Shown: positions 7,712 to 16,596 of the stretch, piece after piece
Numbering within the stretch: the stretch's first letter is position 1
Layout: the number at the start of each line of letters is the position of its first letter
Assembly (NCBI GenBank): GCA_016192035.1
Contig: JACPUW010000031.1
Span: 1-58,516, forward strand
DNA length: 58,516 bases
Direction of reading: 5' to 3'
From: Bacteroidota bacterium
GTDB lineage: Bacteria; Bacteroidota; Bacteroidia; CAILMK01; JACPUW01
Translations under genes and position numbers: made by a program
The notes under the pieces: generated by a model
Told to the model about the DNA's origin: nothing
Database searches by the model: none
The model's input: the letters and a program-made list of their open reading frames with translations, nothing else

Positions 7712-8665
7712 ATGAACCCAGAACAACAAGAAGAAAAAGTACACGTGCTCATTATTGGCTCGGGGCCTGCGGGCTATACCGCAGCCATTTATGCCGCCAG
7801 GGCTGAACTCAAACCGGTGATGTATGCCGGGTTTCAGCCAGGTGGCCAACTTATGATTACCAACGAAGTGGAAAATTTCCCGGGATACCCAGAAGGTGTT
7901 CTTGGCCCCAAAATGATGGAAGACCTTAGGAAACAGGCCGAACGTTTTGGTACCCAGGTTAGGTACTCTTCCGTCACTGAAGTGGACCTTAGCAAACGTC
8001 CCTTTGCCGTAAGGGCCGACGACGGTAAATCCATCATGGCCGATGCCATTATCATAAGCACGGGTGCCACTGCCAAGTGGCTGGGCCTGGAGAGTGAGCA
8101 GCGGCTCAATGGCAGCGGGGTTTCGGCCTGCGCCGTGTGCGACGGATATTTCTACCGGGGGCAGGACGTGGCCATAGTAGGTGGCGGGGATTCGTCTGCC
8201 GAGGAAGCCCTTTACCTGTCCAAGCTGTGCAACAAGGTATATATGCTCGTGCGCAAAGACCGCCTGAGGGCTTCGGTGGTCATGCAGCGGCGAGTGGAGC
8301 AGGCACCCAACATAGAAATCATGTACCACCACGATACGGTGGAAGTACTGGGCGAACAAGAAGTGACGGGAGTGCGCGTGCGTAACCTGGAAAACAATAC
8401 TACCCGCGAATTGGCCATTACCGGTTTTTTTGTGGCTATAGGCCATAAGCCAAATACCGAAATATTTAAGGGCCAGTTGGATATGGATTCTGTGGGCTAC
8501 CTCCGCACCGCGCCTGACAGCACCGCTACCAATGTAGAGGGGGTTTTTGCCGCCGGTGACTGCCAGGACAAGGTGTTCAGGCAGGCCGTGACCGCTGCCG
8601 GTACCGGGTGCATGGCTGCCCTTGAGGCCGAGAGATTCTTGGTGGGACGGGAAATGGGCGAGTAA
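7712..8665 (+). CDS. trxB: Thioredoxin reductase
   Basis: This FAD enzyme uses NADPH to reduce thioredoxin in the cytoplasm. The 317 residues contain the FAD-binding GSGPAGYTAA (about 16-25), the redox pair CAVC (Cys140 and Cys143) and the NADPH-binding GGGDSSAEEA. The C-terminal FAD motif GVFAAGDCQDKVFRQ is also present. Length and order match the low-molecular-weight bacterial enzyme. It starts 11 bases after the DUF4249 gene; co-transcription is possible though the functions are unrelated. A secreted thioredoxin-like protein is encoded at 15145. Confidence 0.96.
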   Translation: MNPEQQEEKVHVLIIGSGPAGYTAAIYAARAELKPVMYAGFQPGGQLMITNEVENFPGYPEGVLGPKMMEDLRKQAERFGTQVRYSSVTEVDLSKRPFAVRADDGKSIMADAIIISTGATAKWLGLESEQRLNGSGVSACAVCDGYFYRGQDVAIVGGGDSSAEEALYLSKLCNKVYMLVRKDRLRASVVMQRRVEQAPNIEIMYHHDTVEVLGEQEVTGVRVRNLENNTTRELAITGFFVAIGHKPNTEIFKGQLDMDSVGYLRTAPDSTATNVEGVFAAGDCQDKVFRQAVTAAGTGCMAALEAERFLVGREMGE

Positions 8666-8795
8666 TTATGGATTTAATTCCATATTCGGGAATCAAGTCT
8701 TTCGAGAAACGGCCATTTTGATGCGCTGAACGCGGTTCCGCACTTGGTAGGGTTATTGGCTATGCCGCCGCGCTAACAAAACACCGATATTGAGT

Positions 8796-9101
8796 ATGAT
8801 GAAGTATTTCCTGGATTTGGAACGGCATTTATTGTCATTTATCCAAGACCACTACGAGTTTAAGCCCCTGCACAGTGCCAGGCCCAAGGCCAGGGTTTCA
8901 TTTATGTACCGCCGAGAGGGAAACCATGCCTGGAAAGATGGCGAGGATTTTGGCAAGCAGGAGCGTGATTTTTTGGCATCGCACCAAGAACTTCTCCCAT
9001 TCAAACACCATATCATGTCATACATCCCCAACAGGCTGGTATATAAAATGGCCGCTGACCTGGTCATGGGCCAACAAATGGCGGTGCACATTCAGGCTTA
9101 G
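8796..9101 (+). CDS. Hypothetical small protein
   Basis: About 101 residues from the ATG at 8796 (a TTG at 8790 is possible). I do not recognise a family. It is charged and mostly helical, rich in His, Lys and Arg, with no signal peptide or membrane segment, so probably cytoplasmic. Phrases such as LERHLLSFIQDHYEF and SYIPNRLVYKMAADLVMG look like real amphipathic helices. It stands alone, 130 bases after trxB, followed by a 470-base gap. Confidence 0.5.
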   Translation: MMKYFLDLERHLLSFIQDHYEFKPLHSARPKARVSFMYRREGNHAWKDGEDFGKQERDFLASHQELLPFKHHIMSYIPNRLVYKMAADLVMGQQMAVHIQA

Positions 9102-9573
9102 GCCCGTGCCTTGGAAGTGGATTTTTAATCATTTCTTAATCAAAGACATCATGTGTTTAATATGGGGTATATACCTTTACCCTAACCAAACTATTTTTAC
9201 ACATGACAAGGATTATTGGCGCAACGATGCTGTATGTGTCGGTTTTGGCCCAGGCAGTGGCACTTGAGCACCAAAGCCACGCTGTTTAGTTAGGATTATT
9301 GATTTGAACTTGCCTGTCTTAGTGCATTCACAAACAATGAAATAAACTATGAAGTACCAACCAGGCCATTGTAGGCGCAAGGAAGTAAACTTCCCCGGCC
9401 AACCAAATGAAAACCTTGGCTCCTGGATTTGACAAGGAGCTACCCAGTTTGGAGAACGGGTATAAACCATTCACCCTTAAGATTGTTGGTTTACCGAATC
9501 TGATATTGCATGGCCACCTAACCTTACAAGGGCCATATTCGCGCTATTTGCCGTTAATTTGAACCACAGAGCC
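9102..9573. other. Intergenic stretch between the small unknown gene and apaG
   Basis: No established gene lies here. Two very short open frames were considered: 9203-9289 (28 residues, resembling a bare signal peptide) and 9407-9562 (51 residues, no recognisable feature). The DNA is A+T rich and looks like decayed or regulatory sequence. I see no clear terminator or tRNA. Confidence 0.5.
9203..9289 (+). CDS. Possible signal-peptide-like small ORF or gene remnant
   Basis: The ATG at 9203 opens 28 codons that read like a complete Sec signal peptide: a basic N-terminus (MTR), a hydrophobic core (IIGATMLYVSVL), then small residues (AQAVA). The frame then runs into a stop. TATTTTTA (7 of 8 matches to the -7 box) lies just before the ATG. 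It could be the start of a secreted-protein gene whose body is lost, a small secreted peptide, or chance. Confidence 0.2.
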   Translation: MTRIIGATMLYVSVLAQAVALEHQSHAV

Positions 9574-9960
9574 ATGACAAGTACCATTACCCAGAATATA
9601 GAAGTATCGGTAAGGCCCCAATTCTTAGAATCTGTTTCGGTTCCAGAATTTGAGCAGTTTGCCTATTCATATGAAATAACCATCACCAACAGGGGCATGG
9701 TGCCCGTACAGTTGCTCAGCCGTCAGTGGGTCATCAAAGAATTTCCGGGTAAACCCAGGGTGGTGAGCGGTCTGGGTGTAGTGGGGGTGCAACCTTTGAT
9801 CCATCCACATGCCGACCATGTGTATGCATCTGGATGCCAGTTTAATGGGCCGGTGGGCATGATGGTGGGCCACTATAAGTTTGCCCGCATGGATAACGGT
9901 TCCCTCTTTATGGCCAAGATCCCTCCTTTTTGGCTTATTTATCCGCCCCTGCTCAATTGA
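9574..9960 (+). CDS. apaG: ApaG-domain protein
   Basis: The 128 residues cover a single ApaG domain, a fibronectin-III-like beta-sandwich. Diagnostic stretches are FAYSYEITITNRG, QLLSRQWVI, VSGLGVVGVQP, and a C-terminal half with YASGCQFNGPVGMMVGHY and IPPFWL. ApaG is named for an effect on diadenosine tetraphosphate and Co2+ resistance in enterobacteria; its biochemical role is still unclear. The ATG at 9574 is preferred over TTG 9559 because family members start just before the first strand. The stop overlaps the convergent PorE-like gene by eight bases. Confidence 0.93.
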   Translation: MTSTITQNIEVSVRPQFLESVSVPEFEQFAYSYEITITNRGMVPVQLLSRQWVIKEFPGKPRVVSGLGVVGVQPLIHPHADHVYASGCQFNGPVGMMVGHYKFARMDNGSLFMAKIPPFWLIYPPLLN

Positions 9961-11875
9961 TCCGGATAATTTTTATCTCGGTCCTTCGGTTTTCCTTTCT
10001 CCCTTCCTCCGTTTCATTGTTGGCCACCGGCTGACGGTCTCCATACCCCTTCACGCTCACACGGTGTTCCAGGTTCGATCCCATTGCTTTTTCCAGTTCG
10101 TCAAGCACGGCGGCCGCCCTGCGCTCTGAGAGTGCCAGGTTGTATGCCTCGCTGCCCCTGTTGTCGGTATGTCCGCCTATCTCTATGGCCACATGTGGGT
10201 ATTTGGTAAGAAAGTCAGCAAGATAGGCTATCTCTGGCATGGACGCCGGTTCAAGGCGGGAGGAGTCAAAATCGAAAAAAATATTCCTAAGGCTAAATAC
10301 CCCGTTTTCGCCCAATGGAAAAAGGTAAATGGTGAGCGTGGAATCTTTGGACACTTCATTGGCATTGCTGTGTATGGAGTGGGGCAGGTATCCATCTGCG
10401 TCGGCCAGTATGGCAAATTGGGTATGGGCCGGTAACCCAAACTTAAAACTGCCATCGGGCGGGCTGGTATATCGCACCACCTGTTGGTTGCGGGCCAGGT
10501 TATACACCGTGATTACCCCATGCCCTATTGGCTCTGCGGTAATGGCATCCCTAAGCTCCCCCTTGATGATTTTCAATGGGTTGGGTGCTACTTCATCGGG
10601 AATTTTAAAGCGGTATAGGTCTAGGCCGCTGTGTAGGGCGGGGTCCACAGATGCGTAGTACCCGTAATCCCCTTCCAGGTCCACATATATGCCCAATTGC
10701 ATCTCGTGGTTGTTGAGCGGAAAGCCTAGGTTCACAGGGGCTACCCCTTCGCTCAGTTTATACATGAAGAAATCGCCCTTGCCCAGGCCTGGGTGCCCGT
10801 TCGATGTGAAATACAGGGTGTTGTTGTCGGGGTGAATAAACGGCGATTCTTCGTTGGCCGAAGTATTTACCAGGTCGCCCAGGTTTATGGGGTTTGCCCA
10901 GAGGCTATCCTGGTTCATCCGGGTGGCCCATAGGTCCATGCCGCCCTTGCCACCGGGGCGGTCACTGCTAAAAAACAGGGTCTTGCCATCATAGCTCACA
11001 CTGGGTTGGGTTTCCTTGTATGGGGTGTTTACGGGCAGGGGCAATTTTCGGCGCGTACTCCACTTACCGTTTTTCCAGTGGCTGGTGTATAAGTTGCAGT
11101 CGCCCTGGGTGCCCACCGTGGTCATGCAAACGGTCATAAACATCGTGTTTCCGTCTTGGGTAATGCACTGGGCACCTTCGTTTTCATTGGTGTTTATCTG
11201 TTTGGGCAGCCTAATAGGGTCTCCCCACACCGTATCTATCCAAGCCGCCGCGTAAATATTCTCTTCACGCCATTGCTGACCGGGGTAAATGGATTGGCCT
11301 ATATTGGTTTGGGTGAAAAATAAATGCCTGCCATCAGGGGTCAAGGTGGGCCAGTATTCATCATCTCCGGTATTTACCGGCCCTTTTAACCGTTCCATGC
11401 CAAAATCTTTGGGTTCCGAAACTATGTTGAATGCTACATTGGCCTTTTCCAATTGCTTGACAACCAATGGAAGATAGCGTTCGGGTAGCCACGGTGCCCT
11501 TGATAGGTAGCGGAATTTGCGTTCGGCCCGCGAAAAGTTCCCCGTCTTTAGGTGTATGTCGCCCAGGTTCATGTGCGCCCGCATATCGGTACTATCTATC
11601 CTCAGTATCCTGCGGTACACCGTTTTCTCTTTTTCAAAAAGTCCTTGTAGGTTGTATATGTCGCTTAGTAAGCGTAGGCTGGGCATATTCAGGCTGTCCT
11701 TGTCCAACGAAAGATGTACCTGCTCTAAACTCTTGTCATACTGACCTAAACCGTAGTAATGATAGGCTTTTTGATACAGTTTTTGTGATTTTGATGGTTT
11801 CTTCATTTGCCCATGGAGGTACTGGCTACCGCATAGGCAGGTAAGCATTAGGAAGTATGTGGCCAACGATCGCAA
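9953..11875 (-). CDS. PorE-like OmpA-family protein (TPR, PD40 propeller, CarboxypepD-like and OmpA domains)
   Basis: The protein has 640 residues. The domain order is a signal sequence (about 1-23; it contains Cys residues but a weak lipobox), then TPR repeats (about 28-125; YQKAYHYYGLGQYDKSLEQV, AHMNLGDIHLKTGNFSRAERKF). A WD40/PD40 beta-propeller follows (about 185-410; repeated FFSSDRPGGKGGMDLWATR-type blades), then a carboxypeptidase-regulatory-like sandwich (about 430-510) and an OmpA C-terminal peptidoglycan-binding domain (about 525-640; GHTDNRGSEAYNLALSERRA). This four-part order is that of PorE of Porphyromonas gingivalis, which ties the T9SS to peptidoglycan. Bacteroidota often carry several such paralogs, so a T9SS role is likely but not certain. 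Confidence 0.87.
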   Translation of the reverse strand: MRSLATYFLMLTCLCGSQYLHGQMKKPSKSQKLYQKAYHYYGLGQYDKSLEQVHLSLDKDSLNMPSLRLLSDIYNLQGLFEKEKTVYRRILRIDSTDMRAHMNLGDIHLKTGNFSRAERKFRYLSRAPWLPERYLPLVVKQLEKANVAFNIVSEPKDFGMERLKGPVNTGDDEYWPTLTPDGRHLFFTQTNIGQSIYPGQQWREENIYAAAWIDTVWGDPIRLPKQINTNENEGAQCITQDGNTMFMTVCMTTVGTQGDCNLYTSHWKNGKWSTRRKLPLPVNTPYKETQPSVSYDGKTLFFSSDRPGGKGGMDLWATRMNQDSLWANPINLGDLVNTSANEESPFIHPDNNTLYFTSNGHPGLGKGDFFMYKLSEGVAPVNLGFPLNNHEMQLGIYVDLEGDYGYYASVDPALHSGLDLYRFKIPDEVAPNPLKIIKGELRDAITAEPIGHGVITVYNLARNQQVVRYTSPPDGSFKFGLPAHTQFAILADADGYLPHSIHSNANEVSKDSTLTIYLFPLGENGVFSLRNIFFDFDSSRLEPASMPEIAYLADFLTKYPHVAIEIGGHTDNRGSEAYNLALSERRAAAVLDELEKAMGSNLEHRVSVKGYGDRQPVANNETEEGRKENRRTEIKIIRIN

Positions 11876-11925
11876 GTCCCGTATTTGGCTGTAATTATAC
11901 GGCTTCCACGGGTTTTACCCGGGTA

Positions 11926-13230
11926 TTATTCTTTGTATTGGCCCGGGTGGTCAAGCACCACCAGGTGGTGGTGTTTCTTGCCGTTTTGCACCAAGAGAAA
12001 CCTTCCGTTGATAAAATCATCTGGGCCCACGGGCGACAAGGGATCGGATATTTTGTTTTTGTTGATGCTTATGGCCTGGCCCTGGATACTGCGACGGGCA
12101 TCGCTTTTTGATGTGCAAATATTGGTGATAACCGACAGCAAGTCCACAATATCAATGCCTTGCGCCAATGTTTCATGGCCAACTGGGTGTATGGGCAGGC
12201 CATCAAAGGCTTCCACCACCATGGCGGCATCCATCCGTGCTAGCTCATCGGTACTCGCTTTGCCAAAAAGCACCCTTGACATTTCACGGGCTTGCCCTAC
12301 CGCATCCAAACCATGTACAAATTCCGTGATATCGGCCGCCAACAGCTGCTTAATCACATTGGGATTCTGCGTATTGGTGGCTATGATTTCTTCAATCTCA
12401 CGGATAGGACGGGTGGAAAAAATCTTGAAAAAGCGCGGGGCATCCTCATCGGTGGCGTTGATAAAGAACTGATAAAACCTATATGGGGAGGTCATGTCAG
12501 GGTCTAGCCATATATTTTGGCCTTCGCTTTTGCCAAACTTGGTGCCGTCGGCCTTGGTGAGCAAGGGACAGGTAATGGCGTGTGCCTCGCCTCCGGTCTT
12601 CCGCCGTATGAGCTCGGTTCCCGTGGTTATGTTGCCCCATTGGTCTGAGCCACCCATTTGAAGTTTTACACCATGCCGGGTGTACAGATGGTAGTAATCA
12701 TAGCCTTGCAGCAATTGGTAACTAAATTCAGTAAAACTTATCCCGGTTTCTATCCGCCGCTTTACCGATTCTTTGCCCATCATATAGCTTATGGTAATAT
12801 GCTTGCCCGCTTCCCTAAGGAAGTCAAGAAAACCCATGTCGCGGAACCAATCATAATTGTTGGTGAGCACGGCCTGGTTTTGTGTGTTGCCAAAACGCAG
12901 TATATGGTCAAATTGCCGTCTTTGTCGCTCCAGGTTTTCTTCTATCACTGCTATGTCCAGCATTTTCCTTTCGGCATCCTTGCCCGAAGGGTCCCCAATC
13001 CTACCTGTAGCCCCCCCAAAAAGCACCATGGGTATGTGCCCGTGGCGCTGAAGGTGTACCAAGAGCATGATGGTGACCAAATTGCCAATGGTTAGCGAGG
13101 GAGCGGTGGGGTCATACCCTATGTAGGCCTTTACTTGTTCCTTTTCCAGCAGCGAACCTATCCCTGGAGTGTGGTCTTGCAGTAGGCCGCGCAGGCGCAA
13201 TTCTTCCAAAAAAGTCATGGTGCTTGACAT
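11926..13230 (-). CDS. tyrS: Tyrosyl-tRNA synthetase
   Basis: TyrS charges tRNA-Tyr with tyrosine. The Rossmann-fold catalytic domain shows YIGYDPTAPSLTIGN (containing the HIGH-like signature, here LTIGN), the tyrosine-binding QGYDYYHLY and QMGGSDQWGN. The KMSKS-like loop reads GTKFGKSEG. A C-terminal S4-like RNA-binding domain follows (about 365-434). I use ATG 13230 (434 residues); ATG 13218 also fits. A TTG at 13269 is excluded because an exact -7 box (13245-13252) lies between. Divergent from the AcpH-like gene. Confidence 0.96.
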   Translation of the reverse strand: MSSTMTFLEELRLRGLLQDHTPGIGSLLEKEQVKAYIGYDPTAPSLTIGNLVTIMLLVHLQRHGHIPMVLFGGATGRIGDPSGKDAERKMLDIAVIEENLERQRRQFDHILRFGNTQNQAVLTNNYDWFRDMGFLDFLREAGKHITISYMMGKESVKRRIETGISFTEFSYQLLQGYDYYHLYTRHGVKLQMGGSDQWGNITTGTELIRRKTGGEAHAITCPLLTKADGTKFGKSEGQNIWLDPDMTSPYRFYQFFINATDEDAPRFFKIFSTRPIREIEEIIATNTQNPNVIKQLLAADITEFVHGLDAVGQAREMSRVLFGKASTDELARMDAAMVVEAFDGLPIHPVGHETLAQGIDIVDLLSVITNICTSKSDARRSIQGQAISINKNKISDPLSPVGPDDFINGRFLLVQNGKKHHHLVVLDHPGQYKE

Positions 13231-13244
13231 GGTGCTATGTGCTG

Positions 13245-13252
13245 CAAAAGTA
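13245..13252 (-). promoter_or_regulatory. -7 promoter box of tyrS
   Basis: The minus strand reads TACTTTTG, an exact TAnnTTTG, 15 bases upstream of the ATG at 13230. It argues for that start rather than the upstream TTG at 13269. Confidence 0.6.
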
Positions 13253-13316
13253 CCCGGCTGGGTTGGCAAGGGGAAACCTATCTGTCGCCCATGCGTTGGT
13301 AGTATATTGCTGCCCC

Positions 13317-13967
13317 ATGAATTTTGTGGCCCACTATTACTGCCATCACCGAGCCGATAATCACTTCAATTTTGGCTTGCTGTTTCCTGATTTATTGGGT
13401 ATTATGGACCGTAAATTCAAACTTACCCATTTTGAAAGGCAGTACCTGGGCGGTGACCCCGCCTTGCTCCTTGGCATAGACCACCACAAATTGGCCGATG
13501 GTCTGTGGCACAACGGCGATTACTTTACAAAAAAAACCGCTAAGATCCACAAGGTGCTGAGCTTATATGGAATGGACAAGCCGCCTTACCGCCCGTTTTT
13601 TATGTGCCATGTCATTCTTGAACTGTTGATAGATAGGCATTTGGTTTTGAATATGCCGCAGGTAGCCAATGACATGTATGAAGATTTGGAATCCATAAAC
13701 GAAACGTTTCTGTCGGGCCTCTTTAACTCACCACAGCGAACAGAGACATTCAAGCTGTTTTTTGCCAGGTTTGTGGCCAACCGATATACCTTGAGCTATG
13801 CCAGCAATGAAATGTTTGTGTATGCGTTGAACAGGCTCTTTTCAAGGGCCAACCAACCCGCTCTGCCCGACCTGCAAATGGGTATTTTTGTAGAACAGAT
13901 TGACGAATTGGTGGTTCAAGACTACTTAACGCCTTTAGATGAAATTGCCCATGTTCAAATTGATTAA
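13317..13967 (+). CDS. acpH: AcpH-like acyl carrier protein phosphodiesterase
   Basis: The family removes 4'-phosphopantetheine from acyl carrier protein. The N-terminus MNFVAHYY matches the MNFLAH start of AcpH, followed by the conserved GLLFPDLLG and GIDHHKLADGLWHN, which align with the family's metal-binding GIxxHxxxD region. The 216 residues are close to the E. coli enzyme (193). The ATG at 13317 is chosen because it begins exactly at the family motif. Overall similarity to characterised AcpH is modest, so substrate specificity is inferred. Its end overlaps the next gene by 29 bases. Confidence 0.75.
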   Translation: MNFVAHYYCHHRADNHFNFGLLFPDLLGIMDRKFKLTHFERQYLGGDPALLLGIDHHKLADGLWHNGDYFTKKTAKIHKVLSLYGMDKPPYRPFFMCHVILELLIDRHLVLNMPQVANDMYEDLESINETFLSGLFNSPQRTETFKLFFARFVANRYTLSYASNEMFVYALNRLFSRANQPALPDLQMGIFVEQIDELVVQDYLTPLDEIAHVQID

Positions 13968-15087
13968 GCCAGCCCTAAGCCTGTTGCTTTTCACCCTTGC
14001 AACCCGGGTTTCGGCCCAGGAAGTACGGATCTTTAGCAATGAATTCCTCTCTATAGGATTGGGCGCCAGGGCACAGGGAATGGCCAATTCCTTGGTGGCA
14101 TCTACCAATGACGTGTATTCGCTATACTGGAATCCCGCCGGCCTGGCCGACTTGGAATCGGAGATGCAGGTGGCCTATAAGCACGCCGAGTATTTTGCCG
14201 GCATAGCCAATTACGATTTTGGGGGAATAGCCAAGAAATTGAAAGACAGTGCCGCCCTGGCCTTTGGGGTAGTGCGCTTTGGGGTTGACGATATTCCAAA
14301 TACGCTGTATTTGGTAGAGCCTGATGGCTCGGTAAACTATGACAATGTCACCCTATTTTCGGTAGCTGATTATGCCTTTTTTGTATCATATGGCCGTCGG
14401 ATCGGCAGATTGGCCTATGGCGGCAGCGCCAAGGTGATACACCGGCGGGTGGGCCCATTTGCCCGGGCATGGGGTTTTGGCCTGGATGCGGGCATTAAGT
14501 ATAGAATGGGCACTCGGTTTACCCTGGCTGCCATGGCCCGCGATGTGACCTCTACTTTCAATGCCTGGACCATCACCATGAGCGATGCCGACAGAGAGGC
14601 ACTGTTGCTCACGGGCAATGAAATGCCTGAAAACTCAATAGAAATAGCCCTGCCAAAGCTGTTGATGGGCTTTTCTTATCTTCAACCCTTGGGCAGCAGC
14701 TTGGCACTAAGGTCAGAACTTGGGGCCGATGTATCATTTGACGGACAACGCAATACCCTGTTGTCGTCCAAGACGCTCAGCCTTGAACCACACCTTGGTT
14801 TGGAACTGGCCTTTAAAAGCGTCTTTTTCCTGAGGGGTGGAATTGGCAACCTTCAGCGGGAAACCATTTGGGACCCACTACAAACGGGTAACCGCACTTC
14901 ATTCCAGCCCAATGTGGGCGCCGGATTCTATCTAAAATACCTGGCCATAGACTATGCATACACCGATATAGGCGACAACAGCGTGGCGCCTTACTCCCAC
15001 ATGGTAAGCCTTAGGTTTGACCTTAGCAAGGATATTTTTGACAAGAACGTGGGCAACAAGGATTTGGAAGAAACAGCCACCCCATAG
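13939..15087 (+). CDS. PorV/PorQ family outer-membrane barrel protein
   Basis: The protein has 382 residues. After a signal peptide (about 1-26, ending VSAQ), the mature start FLSIGLGARAQGMANSLVAS followed by YSLYWNPAGLADL is the hallmark of PorV/PorQ (UPF0164) proteins, 14-strand FadL-like barrels. PorV shuttles T9SS cargo from the translocon to the sortase complex; PorQ anchors the sortase. I cannot tell which role, if any, applies, because many Bacteroidota have extra members. The start may be ATG 13939 or 13951 (MFKLIK); the latter gives a more typical signal peptide. It overlaps the AcpH-like gene by up to 29 bases, so the two are co-transcribed. Confidence 0.85.
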   Translation: MKLPMFKLIKPALSLLLFTLATRVSAQEVRIFSNEFLSIGLGARAQGMANSLVASTNDVYSLYWNPAGLADLESEMQVAYKHAEYFAGIANYDFGGIAKKLKDSAALAFGVVRFGVDDIPNTLYLVEPDGSVNYDNVTLFSVADYAFFVSYGRRIGRLAYGGSAKVIHRRVGPFARAWGFGLDAGIKYRMGTRFTLAAMARDVTSTFNAWTITMSDADREALLLTGNEMPENSIEIALPKLLMGFSYLQPLGSSLALRSELGADVSFDGQRNTLLSSKTLSLEPHLGLELAFKSVFFLRGGIGNLQRETIWDPLQTGNRTSFQPNVGAGFYLKYLAIDYAYTDIGDNSVAPYSHMVSLRFDLSKDIFDKNVGNKDLEETATP

Positions 15088-15101
15088 TCCCCAAAAAAAA
15101 G

Positions 15102-15120
15102 AGCCACCTTGGGGGTGGCT
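15102..15120. terminator. Terminator hairpin between convergent genes
   Basis: AGCCACC (15102-15108) pairs with GGTGGCT (15114-15120), with an A-run on the left and a pyrimidine-rich right flank. It sits between the PorV/Q-like gene (ending 15087) and the convergent thioredoxin gene (ending 15145) and probably stops both. Confidence 0.8.
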
Positions 15121-15144
15121 TCTATCTTTCTTTGTCAGGTCACT

Positions 15145-15597
15145 TTACATGGATTTTAATACCTTGTCGCCCAAGGTGATAAAATCTTTGGTAGAGCGGC
15201 CGCCAGCGGTCTTGAGCAGCACCTTGCCTTCCTTGTCCACATAGAGTAGGGTGGGGTAGCCCTCCACGGCATATCGCCGCGCTATGGAAATGCCCTCGCC
15301 TCTCTCAGCGTCCACTTTTACACAAACAAAATTTTCGTTGTAGAATGCACCTACCTCTTCGTTGGTAAACACGTAGTTGCTCATCATTTTGCACGGCCCG
15401 CACCACACGGCATAGATATCGGCAAAAATGGGTTTTCCTGTTTTGGCCGATTCAGCCAGCGCTTCTGCCCAGGTACCCTTAAAGAAGGCAATACCCGAGT
15501 CAGATTTATCAGGTGCTTTAGGCTGAGTGGCTTGAATAAACAATAGGGCTCCCCCTAGTACGGCCATTGGCAATAGTCGTTTGATGGTCTTGGTCAT
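15145..15597 (-). CDS. Secreted or membrane-anchored thioredoxin-fold protein
   Basis: The protein has 150 residues. An N-terminal hydrophobic segment (about 9-24) acts as a signal peptide or anchor. The thioredoxin fold follows, with active site WCGPC (Cys66 and Cys69), and GYPTLLYVDKEGKVL carries the cis-proline. The order resembles the DsbD C-terminal domain and the thioredoxin_7 group, which reduce or exchange disulfides in the periplasm. It is alone between a terminator and a gap before fabG. Its partner is unknown. Confidence 0.88.
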   Translation of the reverse strand: MTKTIKRLLPMAVLGGALLFIQATQPKAPDKSDSGIAFFKGTWAEALAESAKTGKPIFADIYAVWCGPCKMMSNYVFTNEEVGAFYNENFVCVKVDAERGEGISIARRYAVEGYPTLLYVDKEGKVLLKTAGGRSTKDFITLGDKVLKSM

Positions 15598-15700
15598 GAT
15601 GGTGGGTTATTTTTTAGAATTTTGGGTGCTAACGGATATTATTGGATCAAAGTTCGTTGCCGGTTTTTCTCGCATGTACTTAACAGGTCGTTGGCCCATA

Positions 15701-16447
15701 CTACATCACCATGCCGCCGTCCACCAGTAGGGTTTGCCCTGTTATGTATGCTGATAAGTCAGACGCCAAGAACAGGCAGGCATTGGCCACGTCTTGCGAT
15801 GTGCCACCGCGCTTGAGTGGTATCAGGTTTTTCCATTGCTCAAGCACTTTTTCATCCAGGCCATGGGTCATTTCGGTCTCAATAAAGCCGGGTGCTATGG
15901 CGTTGACCCGTATATTTCTAGAACCCAGTTCTTTGGCCATGGATTTGGTAAAGCCAAATACCCCAGCCTTTGAGGCGGAATAGTTGGCCTGTCCCGCATT
16001 GCCGTTCACGCCCACCACCGAACTTATGTTCACTATACTGCCGCCCTTTTGTTTCATCATGGGGCGGGCTATGTGCTTTGATAGGTTAAATACGCTTTTT
16101 AGGTTCGTGTTGATAACCTCATCCCACTGTTCTTCGGTCATGCGCATGAGCAGGTTGTCACGGGTAATACCGGCATTGTTGATCAAGACATCAATCTTTC
16201 CAAAATCGGCTATCACATCATTTACAAGCTGTTCGGCAGCCGAGTGATTCGCAGCATTGGATTGGTAGCCCTTGGCCTGTATGCCAAATTTGGCAAGTTC
16301 TGAGGAAAGCTCATCGGCCTTCTGGGCAGAGGACAAGTAGGTAAAAGCTATGTTGGCACCCTGTGCCGCAAAAACCTGGCAAATACCTCGGCCTATGCCA
16401 CGTGATCCACCCGTAATGAGGGCGGTTTTACCTTCTAAAAGTTTCAT
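15701..16447 (-). CDS. fabG: 3-oxoacyl-[acyl-carrier-protein] reductase
   Basis: FabG reduces 3-oxoacyl-ACP to 3-hydroxyacyl-ACP with NADPH in fatty acid elongation. The 248 residues are the standard length. The Rossmann motif TGGSRGIGRG (about 12-21), NNAGIT, the catalytic Ser in NISSVVG and YSASKAG (Tyr/Lys) are all present, and the end GQTLLVDGGMVM is typical. Short-chain dehydrogenases are a large family, but the close FabG-like motifs make this assignment likely. It stands alone, with no other fab gene nearby. Confidence 0.92.
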   Translation of the reverse strand: MKLLEGKTALITGGSRGIGRGICQVFAAQGANIAFTYLSSAQKADELSSELAKFGIQAKGYQSNAANHSAAEQLVNDVIADFGKIDVLINNAGITRDNLLMRMTEEQWDEVINTNLKSVFNLSKHIARPMMKQKGGSIVNISSVVGVNGNAGQANYSASKAGVFGFTKSMAKELGSRNIRVNAIAPGFIETEMTHGLDEKVLEQWKNLIPLKRGGTSQDVANACLFLASDLSAYITGQTLLVDGGMVM

Positions 16448-16596
16448 GGTAGGTATGTAATGGTAAAGGGCGAAAATAGCCCACTCAAGCGGTTTGCTTA
16501 CAAATGCCCCTACTGGCCACCCCTGGGCAAGCTTTTCTCGTAAAGTCCGTTAAGTGGCTTTTTATCAAGTACTAAGGGCGGTGTGAAAACCTATGC

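Noticed and set aside
7568-8446. A 292-codon frame antisense to trxB
   Set aside because: Its length comes from the codon bias of trxB on the other strand; it has no known domain and no promoter.
9407-9562. A 51-codon open frame just before apaG
   Set aside because: A frame of this length is expected by chance at this base composition and it shows no domain, signal or clear promoter; mentioned only as a candidate in the findings.
11930-11980. A possible tRNA or small RNA signal near the tyrS end
   Set aside because: Only short complementary stretches; no cloverleaf or stable hairpin with a T-run.
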